A stretch of DNA of 64,000 bases from Bacteroidales bacterium (GTDB taxonomy: Bacteria > Bacteroidota > Bacteroidia > Bacteroidales > UBA12170). The notes under the pieces were generated by a model. It had not been told where the DNA came from, ran no database searches, and was given only the letters and a program-made list of their open reading frames with translations. The stretch's first letter is position 1. Each line of letters opens with the position of its first letter. A program made the position numbers and the translations under genes. Location: NCBI GenBank assembly GCA_016744655.1, contig JADGDY010000002.1, positions 52,939 to 116,938 on the forward strand. Direction: 5' to 3'. Positions 27,587-36,514 of this stretch are shown one piece after another.

Positions 27587-29485
27587 ATGGATGACTATTT
27601 GATGAAAATCAACATTGAAAAATGTGTTCTATGCTATGCATGCGTAAGAAATTGTCCAGTAAAAGCTATTGCAGTATCCTCTCATGAAGAGCCTCCTATT
27701 CAAATTTTAAACGATAGATGCGTTGGTTGTGGAGCCTGTTACGAGGTATGTCCTTACGATGCTGTTGATTTTAAAAGCAGTGCAAAGGAAACCAGAGAGA
27801 CTTTAAAAAGCCAAGAAGTTGTAATCGCATTATTAGCACCTAGTGTTGCAGCGGAATTTCTTGATATAACAGATTATAGGAAATTTGCTCAAATGCTTCA
27901 TCAGCTTGGTTTCAATAAAGTATATGAGGTTGCACTTGGTGCCGATTTAATTGCTAAGGAATATAAAGACTTATTTAAAAAATCAAGAGGAAAGTACTAT
28001 CTCACCAGTAACTGCCCTGTGGTGGTTTCCAATGTGGAGAAATTCCAACCCGAATTAATAAACAATTTAGCACCAATAGTGTCACCATGGGTAGCTATGG
28101 CAAAAGTTCTTAAAAAAGAATATGGTGATGCCTGTAGAATTGTATATGTGGGACCATGTATAGCAGCCAAAGAGGAGGCTAAAAGATATGCAGATCAAGT
28201 TAAAATTGAAGCAGTTCTTACTTTTGAGGAGCTTAGAAAAATGTTGGACGAGTCAGGTTTAGTTGAAAAAAACTTGAGTTATGCTGAGTTTGACGGGCCA
28301 ATTGCCAATAAAGGTTTTCTTTATCCTATTAGTAATGGCCTATTACAAATTATGGAGGAATCAGAAGACCTAATGGATTCTAAAGTGATTACCTGTGAAG
28401 GTCATGTTGATTTTGTAAACTCCCTATCGAATTTCAATAAAGATGTAACTGAAATAAAAAAACACCTTAATATTTTCTATTGTAATGGTTGTATTTCTGG
28501 ACCTGGAACAAAAAAGAGTACCAGTAAGTTTGTGAAGCAAAATCAGGTGGTTGAGTTTGCGAAAAAGCGAAGAAAAGATTATGATCAAAAGAGCTGGGAA
28601 AAAGCCATGAAATCCTATGGGAAATTGGACTTTAAAGCCAGCTTTGAACTCAACGATCAACGACTACCTACTCCAGCTCCTGAGGAGGTAGATAAGGTAT
28701 TAGGTACGATTGGTAAAAATAACGATCATAGCGAAAATGGCTGTGGTGCTTGTGGTTATAAAAACTGTACAGAATTCTCTGTAGCTATTAGTAAAGGATT
28801 AGCTGAACCAGACATGTGTTTTACTTATACTTTCCGTAAGAATAAGCAAACCATTATGGAGCTAAACAAGGCCAACCAAAAGATGGAGGAGACTAAAGCT
28901 CTATTAGAAACCAGTAAAAAAGAAGCACATGCCGATAAGATAGCCATGCAAGAGGCACATCAAATCACACATTCTATGCTTCAGGAATTACCATCTGCTA
29001 TTGTTATTGTCGATAAGAACTTGAAAATTATTCAGGCAAATAAGGGGTTGATCAAACTCTTAGGAACCGATGCTCAAGATATTGCTCAAATTATCCCTGG
29101 TTTAGTAGGAGCCGATTTGAAAAGCTTTATTCCATTCAATGTGCAGAAACTCTTCAATTTTGTGTTGAAATCAAGTGATAATATTTTCAATAGAGATATT
29201 CATTTAAACGATGAGATATATACCGCATCATTTTTCTCTATAAAGGAAAACGAAATTGTTGGTGCTGTGCTTAGGAATCTTCAACAACCCGAAATTCAAA
29301 AAGAGCAAGTAATAGAAAGGGTGACTGAAGTCATTGATAAGAACCTAGAAATGGTTCAGAAAATTGGGTTCTTGCTTGGTGAAGGCGCAGCAGAAACAGA
29401 ACAAATGCTGAATTCAATCCTTCAATCCTATAAACAAGGGCCTAGTCACGAAACACAATTTAACATCAATAAACTGAATGAATAG
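27587..29485 (+). CDS. PAS-containing [FeFe]-hydrogenase-like sensor protein
   Basis: 632 residues. Two [4Fe-4S] ferredoxin motifs (Cys13/16/19/23 and 45/48/51/55) lead into the hydrogenase large-subunit domain (about 65-345). The H-cluster loops are present but altered: L1 is TSNCP (about 140-144) where catalytic enzymes have TSCCP, so the proton-relay cysteine is Asn; L2 is GPCIAAKEE (Cys near 190); L3 is YCNGCISGPG (Cys near 298 and 301). A further Fe-S domain (CGACGYKNC, about 385-415), a coiled coil and a PAS domain (about 464-545) follow. This is the layout of HydS/HfsB-like sensory hydrogenases, which sense H2 or redox state rather than turn over H2. It overlaps the phosphatase gene by eight bases. 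Confidence 0.9.
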   Translation: MDDYLMKINIEKCVLCYACVRNCPVKAIAVSSHEEPPIQILNDRCVGCGACYEVCPYDAVDFKSSAKETRETLKSQEVVIALLAPSVAAEFLDITDYRKFAQMLHQLGFNKVYEVALGADLIAKEYKDLFKKSRGKYYLTSNCPVVVSNVEKFQPELINNLAPIVSPWVAMAKVLKKEYGDACRIVYVGPCIAAKEEAKRYADQVKIEAVLTFEELRKMLDESGLVEKNLSYAEFDGPIANKGFLYPISNGLLQIMEESEDLMDSKVITCEGHVDFVNSLSNFNKDVTEIKKHLNIFYCNGCISGPGTKKSTSKFVKQNQVVEFAKKRRKDYDQKSWEKAMKSYGKLDFKASFELNDQRLPTPAPEEVDKVLGTIGKNNDHSENGCGACGYKNCTEFSVAISKGLAEPDMCFTYTFRKNKQTIMELNKANQKMEETKALLETSKKEAHADKIAMQEAHQITHSMLQELPSAIVIVDKNLKIIQANKGLIKLLGTDAQDIAQIIPGLVGADLKSFIPFNVQKLFNFVLKSSDNIFNRDIHLNDEIYTASFFSIKENEIVGAVLRNLQQPEIQKEQVIERVTEVIDKNLEMVQKIGFLLGEGAAETEQMLNSILQSYKQGPSHETQFNINKLNE

Positions 29486-30668
29486 TCTAGATAACAATAT
29501 TCACATTGATGTCAATTGCCAGCAAATCAATCACGAAGGTGAGCGCATTTGTGGAGATGTTTTTGTGAGCAAGAAAATAGAGCAGGAGAATAGAATCATC
29601 TGTGTTTTGTCTGATGGAATGGGACATGGTGTAAAAGCAAATATGTTGGCAACTCTTACAGCAACTATGGCAGTGAACTTTGCCAAGGAGCATAAGGAAC
29701 CAACAAAAATTGCTGAGATCATCATGAAGACACTACCCGTTTGTAGTGTCCGACAAATTAGCTATTCCACCTTTACTATTATTGATATTGAAATAGGAGG
29801 GAGGGTTTCAATTTTGGAATATGATAATCCGCAATGTACCATCTTCCGGGGTAGTGAGATATTCGATCCAGGATGGCAGTGCCTACTTTTAGAGGAGGGT
29901 AAAAATAAAAAAGAACTACTCTATACTTCATTTATACCTCAAAAAGAAGATAGAATACTGTTTTGGTCGGACGGAATAGCCCAGTCAGGTTTAGGTTCTG
30001 AGAAATATCCTTTTGGATGGGGCGTAAACGATGCCGTTAAATTTATTCAAGAAAAGATCATTAAGGACCCTATTATTTCTGCGCGTAAACTCTCTGTTTT
30101 ATCGGTAAATAAAGCTTTCCAGAATGATATTTATCATGCTAAAGATGATACCAGTACCGCTTGTGTCTATTTTAGAGAACCCAGGAAACTACTACTCAGT
30201 ACCGGACCTCCAATTAGAAAATCATCCGATAAGGAATTGGCAGAAATAGTGAGGAGTTTTCCAGGAAGAAAAGTACTGGCAGGTGGAACTACTGCTGATA
30301 TTATCGCTAGGGAATTTGATGTGAAGATAGTGGATAGCTTAGATTTTGATGATCCAGATTTACCACCAGAATCACATATGGATGGAATTGATTTGGTGAC
30401 TGAAGGGATTCTTACGCTCAGTAAAGTGGCTAATATCCTAAAGAACTATACTAGTGATCAAGACTTGGGCGATGGTCCTGCCGATAAGATGGTGAAAATG
30501 TTTATCCGTTCCGATGAAATTCATATTCTTGTAGGAACCAAGATTAATATTGCCCACCAAGATCCAACTTTACCAGTGGAGTTGGAGATTAGAAGGACGG
30601 TTGCAAAAAGAATTGCTCGATTGTTAGATCAGAAGTTTTTAAAAGGTGGGAGTGTGAAGTTTATTTAG
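29478..30668 (+). CDS. SpoIIE-family serine/threonine phosphatase with extra C-terminal domain
   Basis: 396 residues. The N-terminal PP2C/SpoIIE domain (about 5-235) has metal-binding Asp27 in CGDVF and Asp46 in LSDGMGHG, plus FWSDGIAQS and DDTSTACVYF. A C-terminal domain of about 155 residues (from REPRKLLLSTGPPI, with VLAGGTTADI) is conserved in phosphatases that accompany sensory hydrogenases; its role is not known to me. It should dephosphorylate a Ser/Thr-phosphorylated partner, classically an anti-sigma-factor antagonist, but none is encoded here. The eight-base overlap with the sensor gene implies coupled translation and a shared pathway: gas or redox state in, protein dephosphorylation out. 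Confidence 0.9.
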   Translation: MNSLDNNIHIDVNCQQINHEGERICGDVFVSKKIEQENRIICVLSDGMGHGVKANMLATLTATMAVNFAKEHKEPTKIAEIIMKTLPVCSVRQISYSTFTIIDIEIGGRVSILEYDNPQCTIFRGSEIFDPGWQCLLLEEGKNKKELLYTSFIPQKEDRILFWSDGIAQSGLGSEKYPFGWGVNDAVKFIQEKIIKDPIISARKLSVLSVNKAFQNDIYHAKDDTSTACVYFREPRKLLLSTGPPIRKSSDKELAEIVRSFPGRKVLAGGTTADIIAREFDVKIVDSLDFDDPDLPPESHMDGIDLVTEGILTLSKVANILKNYTSDQDLGDGPADKMVKMFIRSDEIHILVGTKINIAHQDPTLPVELEIRRTVAKRIARLLDQKFLKGGSVKFI

Positions 30669-31026
30669 CCCTGCTCATAAGGTGCTGATTTTTTCATTAT
30701 GCTTGTCTAATAACAAGTTAGATTGTTGTGAAAACAGAATTTTCCAATGGTTTTTGAAGACTTGTAGTGTAGTTTTAATTGGGTAGTTTTGAGAATAAGA
30801 TAAGTGGCTGAATACTAGGTTTTGTTCTGTATTTTACAAAGAAATGTCTTCTCCTGTGATCATTATTAAGAGCACAATGTGGCTTTGGATTTATACGCTA
30901 TGGGCAAAAGACGAAGAATAACTAGTTTGCAATGCCATTAGTAATTCTTCAGACGATTTAAAATAGCAATTAAAATTTCAATCCGTGTAATCATGGACAT
31001 TACAAAATACTTCCTAAATTTGCCAA
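30669..31026 (+). other. Intergenic stretch with a promoter abutting the next start codon
   Basis: 358 bases with no credible open frame or RNA gene. At its right end TAAATTTG (31015-31022), a perfect -7 element, is only four bases from the ATG at 31027, which predicts a leaderless transcript for the glycosyltransferase. No clear TTTG lies at the usual -33 distance. Confidence 0.5.
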
Positions 31027-31992
31027 ATGCAAAAGATTTTGATCATCAGGTTTAGTTCTATTGGCGATATTGTACTTACAAGTCCACTACTTCGTGCTAT
31101 AAAAGCAGAACAACCCGATACTGAAATCCACTATATCACTAAAAAGGCTTATGCCGCTACTCTTGAGAATAATCCTTATATTGATAAGCTATTTCTTCTG
31201 GAGGATAAACTTTCTGATATTCTTCCTCAGTTAAAACGAGAACAATATGATTTTATAGTTGATTTACATAAAAATTTGAGGAGCTTAAGAATTAAATCTT
31301 TTTTAAAGAAACCGGCTGCTAGCTTCAATAAGCTTAACAGACAAAAATGGCTCTTGGTAAGGTTCAAGAAAAACCGAATGCCTGATGTTCATATTGTTCA
31401 AAGATATTTCGATACTGTAAAAGCTATTGGAATTTCAAATGACCATAAAGGATTAGAATATTACAGTGGATACGAGCAGGAAGAAAATGTTAGAGGTTTA
31501 GAGGAGTCTATTAAAGGAAACTTTGCAGCTATAGTTATTGGAGGAACTTATTTCACTAAGCAAATTCCAATAGAAAAGCTCAACGAGTTAATTAGTAAAA
31601 TTAGCATTCCAATAGTTCTATTGGGTGGAAAAGATGATTTAGAAATTGCAGAAAATGTTGCTAAAAGCCATCCTCAAAAAGTATTTGTGGCAGCAGGAAA
31701 AAGCAATCTCAATGAAAGTGCAGAGATTATTCGAAGAAGCAAATTTGTAGTAACTAGTGACACCGGTTTAATGCATATAGCAGCAGCCTATCAAAAGAAA
31801 ATATATTCTGTTTGGGGGAATACTGTTCCTGAATTGGGTATGTATCCTTATATGCCCCAAAACCCAGAACAATCAGTGATTCTAGAAGTAAAAAGCTTGA
31901 AATGTCGTCCTTGCAGTAAATTAGGATATAACAATTGCCCTAAAAAGCATTTCGACTGTATGATGAAGCAGGATTTTTCTGTGATTGGATAA
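31027..31992 (+). CDS. Glycosyltransferase family 9 (heptosyltransferase-like)
   Basis: 321 residues. The N-terminus KILIIRFSSIGDIVLTSP is diagnostic for GT9 heptosyltransferases, and the C-terminal half has VTSDTGLMHIAAA and the late segment LKCRPCSKLGYNNCPKKHFDC. GT9 enzymes add heptose (or related sugars) from ADP-heptose to lipopolysaccharide inner core at the inner-membrane face. The cluster of cysteines near the end is common in Bacteroidota homologues. It is monocistronic and ends convergently with the anti-sigma-like gene. The start is fixed by the conserved N-terminus. Confidence 0.92.
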   Translation: MQKILIIRFSSIGDIVLTSPLLRAIKAEQPDTEIHYITKKAYAATLENNPYIDKLFLLEDKLSDILPQLKREQYDFIVDLHKNLRSLRIKSFLKKPAASFNKLNRQKWLLVRFKKNRMPDVHIVQRYFDTVKAIGISNDHKGLEYYSGYEQEENVRGLEESIKGNFAAIVIGGTYFTKQIPIEKLNELISKISIPIVLLGGKDDLEIAENVAKSHPQKVFVAAGKSNLNESAEIIRRSKFVVTSDTGLMHIAAAYQKKIYSVWGNTVPELGMYPYMPQNPEQSVILEVKSLKCRPCSKLGYNNCPKKHFDCMMKQDFSVIG

Positions 31993-32016
31993 ATTCTGAA
32001 AAGTGTCTATTCTTAA

Positions 32017-32451
32017 CTAAACCGATAGTTTCTTATATAGCTTATGTAAGCTATCCATGGTCTCGTCTCTACCTAAAATAATAAACAATCCAAGACCAAT
32101 AATTAAAAGCATAGAAATAGTTGCAGAACGTTCGAATAATTGAGAAAGGTGTTGAGAAAGGAAGCTGTTGGCATTTTCTAACATAAAGGCTAGAATACTG
32201 TTTTCAGGAAGCCAAACACTGAGGTATGGCCAAACGAAATACAAAATCACCAAGTTGATAATTCCTACCAAGAAAAAGATAAACATGGTGAGGTTCTTAC
32301 CTACAAAGCGTGAAGATTCTTCCACCACCACTTTTCCTGAAGGTATTTTATCCATAATGTTTTTGGTAAAATCTATTGAAGGTGTTTTTAAACCATCATT
32401 TTTAATGAGTGCTTTTAAAAATAAATCTTCTATATGTTCATCTTGATTCAT
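32017..32451 (-). CDS. Probable membrane anti-sigma factor
   Basis: 144 residues with a cytoplasmic N-terminal segment (about 1-48; DFTKNIMDKIPSG) and two transmembrane helices (about 52-74 and 113-131). No zinc HxxxCxxC motif is present. It begins two bases after the stop of an ECF sigma factor gene, the usual place for the cognate anti-sigma factor, and the DFTxxIMDKI motif recurs in such small Bacteroidota proteins. The role is inferred from position and topology, not from a recognised domain. Confidence 0.6.
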   Translation of the reverse strand: MNQDEHIEDLFLKALIKNDGLKTPSIDFTKNIMDKIPSGKVVVEESSRFVGKNLTMFIFFLVGIINLVILYFVWPYLSVWLPENSILAFMLENANSFLSQHLSQLFERSATISMLLIIGLGLFIILGRDETMDSLHKLYKKLSV

Positions 32452-32453
32452 AA

Positions 32454-33035
32454 CTACAAATTTACAATGTTTTCAACTACTTTCGCCATGGAATCTTTCA
32501 TGTTGCAGTATAATTTTTTTCTAATCCTATGTAGCTTCACCTTTACATTCGCCTGACTTAAGCCAGTTACTGTACTGATGTCTTTTACAGAGGATTCTTC
32601 TAGATAAAAAAGTTTCACTATTAAGTAATCATCGTCAGAAAGGTTTTCCATGGCTTCCTTTAACAATACTTGTTGCTCTTCTGCATCTATCGATTCCAAC
32701 TCTTCCTTCACTTCGTCCACTGAATAGTTGCTGATAGTGAAATCATCTAAAGCTTCAACCTCGAGTCTGCGTTTTCTGGTTTTCGAAATAGCTGCATTAT
32801 ATGCTATCCTATACAACCAAGTAGAAAAACGAGCATCTCCTCTGAAGCTTTCTAATTTCTCAAATACCTTTAAGAACACATCTTGAGCAATCTCTTCAGC
32901 ATCCTCAGATTTTTTCACAATCTTTACAATGATAGTAAATACCATATCCTTATGCTTTTCAACCAAGCTGGCAAAAGCGGAGGTATCTCCTTTTTTAATT
33001 TTCTCTATGTAAATATTGTCTTCTTGAAAGGTCAT
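32454..33035 (-). CDS. ECF-type RNA polymerase sigma factor
   Basis: 193 residues. Region 2 (about 13-85; FASLVEKHKDMVF, DAEEIAQDVFLKVFEKL, FSTWLYRIAYNAAIS) and region 4 (about 128-185; LSDDDYLIVKLFYLEESSVKDIS, GLSQANVKVKLHRIRKKL) are clear, with only a short linker where region 3 would be. It directs RNA polymerase to a dedicated regulon, probably of envelope or stress genes. It is followed with a two-base gap by a probable membrane anti-sigma gene. TAAATTTG, a perfect -7 element, lies on the minus strand at 33062-33069. Confidence 0.95.
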   Translation of the reverse strand: MTFQEDNIYIEKIKKGDTSAFASLVEKHKDMVFTIIVKIVKKSEDAEEIAQDVFLKVFEKLESFRGDARFSTWLYRIAYNAAISKTRKRRLEVEALDDFTISNYSVDEVKEELESIDAEEQQVLLKEAMENLSDDDYLIVKLFYLEESSVKDISTVTGLSQANVKVKLHRIRKKLYCNMKDSMAKVVENIVNL

Positions 33036-33669
33036 GATTTCGTCTTCAATTATATGACGGACAAATTTAATTTCGGTTACAAATATCCGGTAAATTCATC
33101 ACGATAATTGTTAAACCCTGTTAACTTTAGTTTGAAATAGGTTAAAACTGATGCTTATACTCCTTTGTTTATTAGTAATTTATATTCTCAGTTAAAATTG
33201 ATGTGCACAAGATACGAAGACTGCGAAGGCAAAAGCAAATATTGGATGTTGTTATGGTAGTGAAAATTAATAAAGAGATTGTTTATCACAATGTACTATT
33301 GTCATTGCAGATACAGAATAATAAAGAAAGTGGAATAGGGATATATGTATGTTTCGCAAAATTTCCCAAAATCATGAAAATACTAATAATATCACTCAAG
33401 TTTCGTATCCTAATTCAGTGTTGTAGCTTATTTATTATCAGGTTGTAACAAAATAATGGATTTCTTGATGAGCCCTAGTGTCTTGGTCCCTTTATGGCAA
33501 AATATTGATTATTAGCCACTAAGGCTCAAAGTCACTAAGAATCACAAAGTTTAAATCTATCTCATTTGGATTTGTTATATTCTTGATATTCTTCATGTTA
33601 TAATCATCCAATACTTGTTGAAACTCCTGATATCAACGATTTACAAACAAGTGCGAAACTTCAGTATTA
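33036..33669. other. Long intergenic stretch, no gene seen
   Basis: 634 bases separating the sigma factor from the leftward methyltransferase gene. It contains the sigma promoter at the left. At about 33513-33550 a stretch reads like the phrase 'gccactaaggc-caaag-cactaag-cacaaag', built from short degenerate CACTAAG/CACAAAG units of a kind dispersed in many Bacteroidota genomes. A forward 81-codon open frame (33203) has no coding character. Confidence 0.45.
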
Positions 33670-34623
33670 TTATAATTCCCATAATGAGTTCAAATAATAC
33701 CGGCGGCTATCATAGAAATTCTTTTTTACTTCAAATCCAGCAGCAGAAGCCAATCCTTGAATCATCTGCTCATCATATTTTTGACTGATTTCCATAAAAA
33801 TACCTTCTCCTTTTTCAAAAGAAATTTCCTCTTCAAATTTTGAAAAATAAACCTTTTGTTTCTGCTGACTAATTAAAAAACTTTTGGTAGCTCCATTATC
33901 TTCATCATAGGTTTCAAGATGTTTAAAATTTGATAAATTAAAATCAGCTTCTAATTCTCTATTCATTCTTTGAAGAAGGTTGAGATTAAAAGCAGCAGTA
34001 TGGCCATGTGGGTCGCTATAGGCATTGAGAATGATTCGTGAATCTTTTTTCAAATCGAATCCGATGAAAAGCAGATCATTTTCTTTCATCTGCCTTCTCA
34101 ATTCACTCAAAAAGCTCACTGCCTCATCCCAACTAAAATTACCAATATTACTCCCCAAAAACATGATAACTTTAGGAATATTTTGATGATTAAGCTCCTC
34201 CAGAAGATGGAAATAATCACCTATAAGAGCCCTAGTTTTAAGACTAGGAAATTCTTTTTCCAAATCATTGAGAAGTTGGTGAACAGCAGTTTCTGAAATG
34301 TCTATTGGGGCATATTCAAAATCATTGTTCTTAGCTAAAAAATAAGAGAGGAGGATTTTTGTTTTCAATCCGTCTCCGGCTCCTAGTTCAACAAGTTCAA
34401 AAGCCGACGAGTTCTGTGAGAAAGCTGCATATATTTCTTGTTTTTGCTTTTCAAATATTTCCAACTCACAATCGGTGAGGTAATATTCAGGCATGCGCAT
34501 GATGACTTGAAATATTTCAGAGCCTCTCTTATCGTAAAAGTATTTAGAGGATAAATATTTCCTTTCGGCCATCAAGCCATCCATACAATCTTTTGCAAAT
34601 GCACTAAGTATAAGTTGTTCCAA
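33670..34623 (-). CDS. eanA: L-histidine N-alpha-methyltransferase (EgtD/EanA family)
   Basis: 317 residues matching the Methyltransf_33 / EgtD family in length and motifs: KYFYDKRGSEIFQVI and PEYYLTDCELEIFE near the N-terminus, the SAM-binding ELGAGDGLKT, FLGSNIGNFS, and the late DPHGHTAAFN. The enzyme adds three methyl groups to histidine to make hercynine. No EgtB or EgtC gene (the oxygen-dependent route) is nearby; instead the gene lies 47 bases downstream of a multi-rhodanese gene matching EanB. The pair therefore fits the anaerobic ergothioneine route, and I use the Ean name. Substrate is inferred from the family. Confidence 0.82.
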   Translation of the reverse strand: MEQLILSAFAKDCMDGLMAERKYLSSKYFYDKRGSEIFQVIMRMPEYYLTDCELEIFEKQKQEIYAAFSQNSSAFELVELGAGDGLKTKILLSYFLAKNNDFEYAPIDISETAVHQLLNDLEKEFPSLKTRALIGDYFHLLEELNHQNIPKVIMFLGSNIGNFSWDEAVSFLSELRRQMKENDLLFIGFDLKKDSRIILNAYSDPHGHTAAFNLNLLQRMNRELEADFNLSNFKHLETYDEDNGATKSFLISQQKQKVYFSKFEEEISFEKGEGIFMEISQKYDEQMIQGLASAAGFEVKKNFYDSRRYYLNSLWEL

Positions 34624-34670
34624 AATAATAGTTTTAATGAGAAAATGAGTTACAGAACTTAAGTTTGGAT

Positions 34671-35957
34671 TTATTTAGGAATACCTGTTTCAAAAGGATT
34701 TTTAGGATCATTACTCCACTCAAACCATCCTCCATCAAATACTGAAGCTCGAGGAAATCCCATCAACCAAGCATTGTAAAAGGCTTCGCTCCCTCGCCAT
34801 CCGGTACCGCAGTAAAAAGCCAAATGCTTATCAGCTGTCACTTCTATTTCGTCCCAGATAGCTTTGGTTTCATGAAATTCTCTAACTGTATGATCCAGGT
34901 TTCTGTAGTTCTCCATGTGGTAAGCATCGGTTCCACAATTGCCAAATATTGCTCCAGGAATTCTTCCTGTTTTCTCTATATAATTATAGCCACTCACCTC
35001 ACCAATATACTCGGGCCAGCTTCTTGTACAAACAATATCGGCATCTTTTGCTGCAATCATTTTCTTGGCTTGAGGTACATCAACTACTAATTCTGGATGA
35101 GCAGGAATCTGAACTCCAAAATCATTCACTTTTGTTTTAACCACATCCTCTTTGCTGATCTCAAAACCAGCATCTCTCCACGATTGGAATCCACCATTCA
35201 ATACTCGAACATCCTTCACTCCAGCATACATCATTATAAATGCATTTCTAATGGCACCAATATGACCAGCCGCACTACCTGGAAATGCATCAGCATTATC
35301 AGGATCCATAAATTTCCCATAAAGAATCACTGTGGTATCACTGGTAATTCCATGTGCTTCTAAAGCTTCTTTCAGTTCTTCAGGGCTTCTGCGATTCCAG
35401 GTTTCAGGAGCTTCTAAAGCCAATGTATCGATATCAATAGCACCAGGAATATGTCCGCTTAAATAGGCATCACGATTTCGATAGTGAGAGTGACAAATAA
35501 TAAATTTATCATTGGTATAATGAGCTGGTTTTTCACCATTTATTAAAGTTTGAACCCATTCCGGATAAACTAAGTTCTGATAGCGAGCTAGTTTGTCCAT
35601 TTCTAACTCCTCATTTTCTACCCATTCACTTAGGAAATAAGGATAAATAGCTAGTTTGTCATAACCTGCTTTTTGAAATACGTTAACCAGTTCTTGGGCT
35701 TCCTCACTTGTATAACTATAAATTACGATTTCTTGTTCTGGAAGAATGCCCTTGGAACGAACAATCTCTATCCAATCCATATATTTTGTCCATCTTAGGG
35801 GTAAACACTTGGCACTTTTAATATGACCTCCTCGTTTTTCTCCTAGTAATGCCCATCCATTATAAGCTTCTGTAGGACGAGCATCAATTAGCCATCCGCT
35901 TTTATTTTGAATATATTTTTTTAAATCTTCAGTGGAAATTTCTCTGATGTTCATCAT
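34671..35957 (-). CDS. eanB: Multi-domain rhodanese sulfurtransferase, probable anaerobic ergothioneine synthase EanB
   Basis: 428 residues with about three rhodanese domains (about 5-115, 145-280, 295-425). The last carries the catalytic loop FYCGTGWRG (Cys383). From the literature on Chlorobium EanB I recall Tyr411-Cys412-Gly413-Thr414 and Tyr353 as active-site residues; here Tyr382-Cys383-Gly384-Thr385 and Tyr324 occur with identical spacing (59 residues between Tyr and Cys). EanB takes sulfur from polysulfide onto its Cys and inserts it into hercynine without oxygen. The gene lies just upstream of the histidine methyltransferase. Two Met codons open the frame; either could start. A plain thiosulfate sulfurtransferase is the alternative. 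Confidence 0.8.
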   Translation of the reverse strand: MMNIREISTEDLKKYIQNKSGWLIDARPTEAYNGWALLGEKRGGHIKSAKCLPLRWTKYMDWIEIVRSKGILPEQEIVIYSYTSEEAQELVNVFQKAGYDKLAIYPYFLSEWVENEELEMDKLARYQNLVYPEWVQTLINGEKPAHYTNDKFIICHSHYRNRDAYLSGHIPGAIDIDTLALEAPETWNRRSPEELKEALEAHGITSDTTVILYGKFMDPDNADAFPGSAAGHIGAIRNAFIMMYAGVKDVRVLNGGFQSWRDAGFEISKEDVVKTKVNDFGVQIPAHPELVVDVPQAKKMIAAKDADIVCTRSWPEYIGEVSGYNYIEKTGRIPGAIFGNCGTDAYHMENYRNLDHTVREFHETKAIWDEIEVTADKHLAFYCGTGWRGSEAFYNAWLMGFPRASVFDGGWFEWSNDPKNPFETGIPK

Positions 35958-36037
35958 TTTAGTTTTGGTAGATGTTAAAATTAGGGAATTTATTTATTCT
36001 TAAAAGGAATTAGGAGTTTTTTAATACTTATAATTCG

Positions 36038-36511
36038 TTAATTCAACTTCTCTACTTCAACCAAGCCTTGCCTTCCAAGCTTAATAAGCTCCTCAGGGCT
36101 ATGGAAGCCTTGTGATAATAGCACAGCTTCGCCATCTGGATTTAGAATATACAAGGATGGATAAGCATCTACTTGTAGTTGACGAGCGATTTTTACTCCC
36201 TCTCCTTTTTCTGCATCCAAAGTCACATTGATGTAGTTTTCATTGAAATATTGTCCTGCTTTTGCATCAGGAAATGTGCGGTGTTTTAAGGCTTTACATG
36301 GTCCACACCATGAAGCATAAACATCTAGAAATATCGGTTTGTTTTCTTCTTTTGCAAGCTGTAATATTTCTTCCCATGATTCCTCATTAAATTGAATTCC
36401 TTTTTTAACACTTGCTTTTTGAGCTGGTGCAATGGTAGAAATAGTCAATATTAAAAATGCTAATAAACTCACGGTTTTAAGTCCAGAAAGACTGTTGTTG
36501 TTATTTTTCAT
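36038..36511 (-). CDS. Exported thioredoxin-like protein
   Basis: 157 residues with a long N-terminal signal (about 1-30, ending TIAPAQ). The thioredoxin fold has YASWCGPCKAL, then the cis-Pro region DAYPSLYIL. It resembles the DUF255/thioredoxin_7 proteins that work as periplasmic disulfide reductases or isomerases. It starts three bases after the peroxiredoxin-like gene, so the two form an operon, and the ergothioneine genes follow 80 bases downstream on the same strand. Together they make a small thiol/sulfur block. Confidence 0.85.
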   Translation of the reverse strand: MKNNNNSLSGLKTVSLLAFLILTISTIAPAQKASVKKGIQFNEESWEEILQLAKEENKPIFLDVYASWCGPCKALKHRTFPDAKAGQYFNENYINVTLDAEKGEGVKIARQLQVDAYPSLYILNPDGEAVLLSQGFHSPEELIKLGRQGLVEVEKLN

Positions 36512-36514
36512 TGT

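Noticed and set aside
27587..29485. Catalytic [FeFe] hydrogenase
   Set aside because: The L1 loop lacks the proton-relay Cys (TSNCP), and a PAS domain plus adjacent phosphatase gene fit a sensor, not an enzyme.
33203..33448. 81-codon forward open frame
   Set aside because: Low-complexity Ile/Lys-rich translation, no start context, and it lies in an otherwise non-coding gap.
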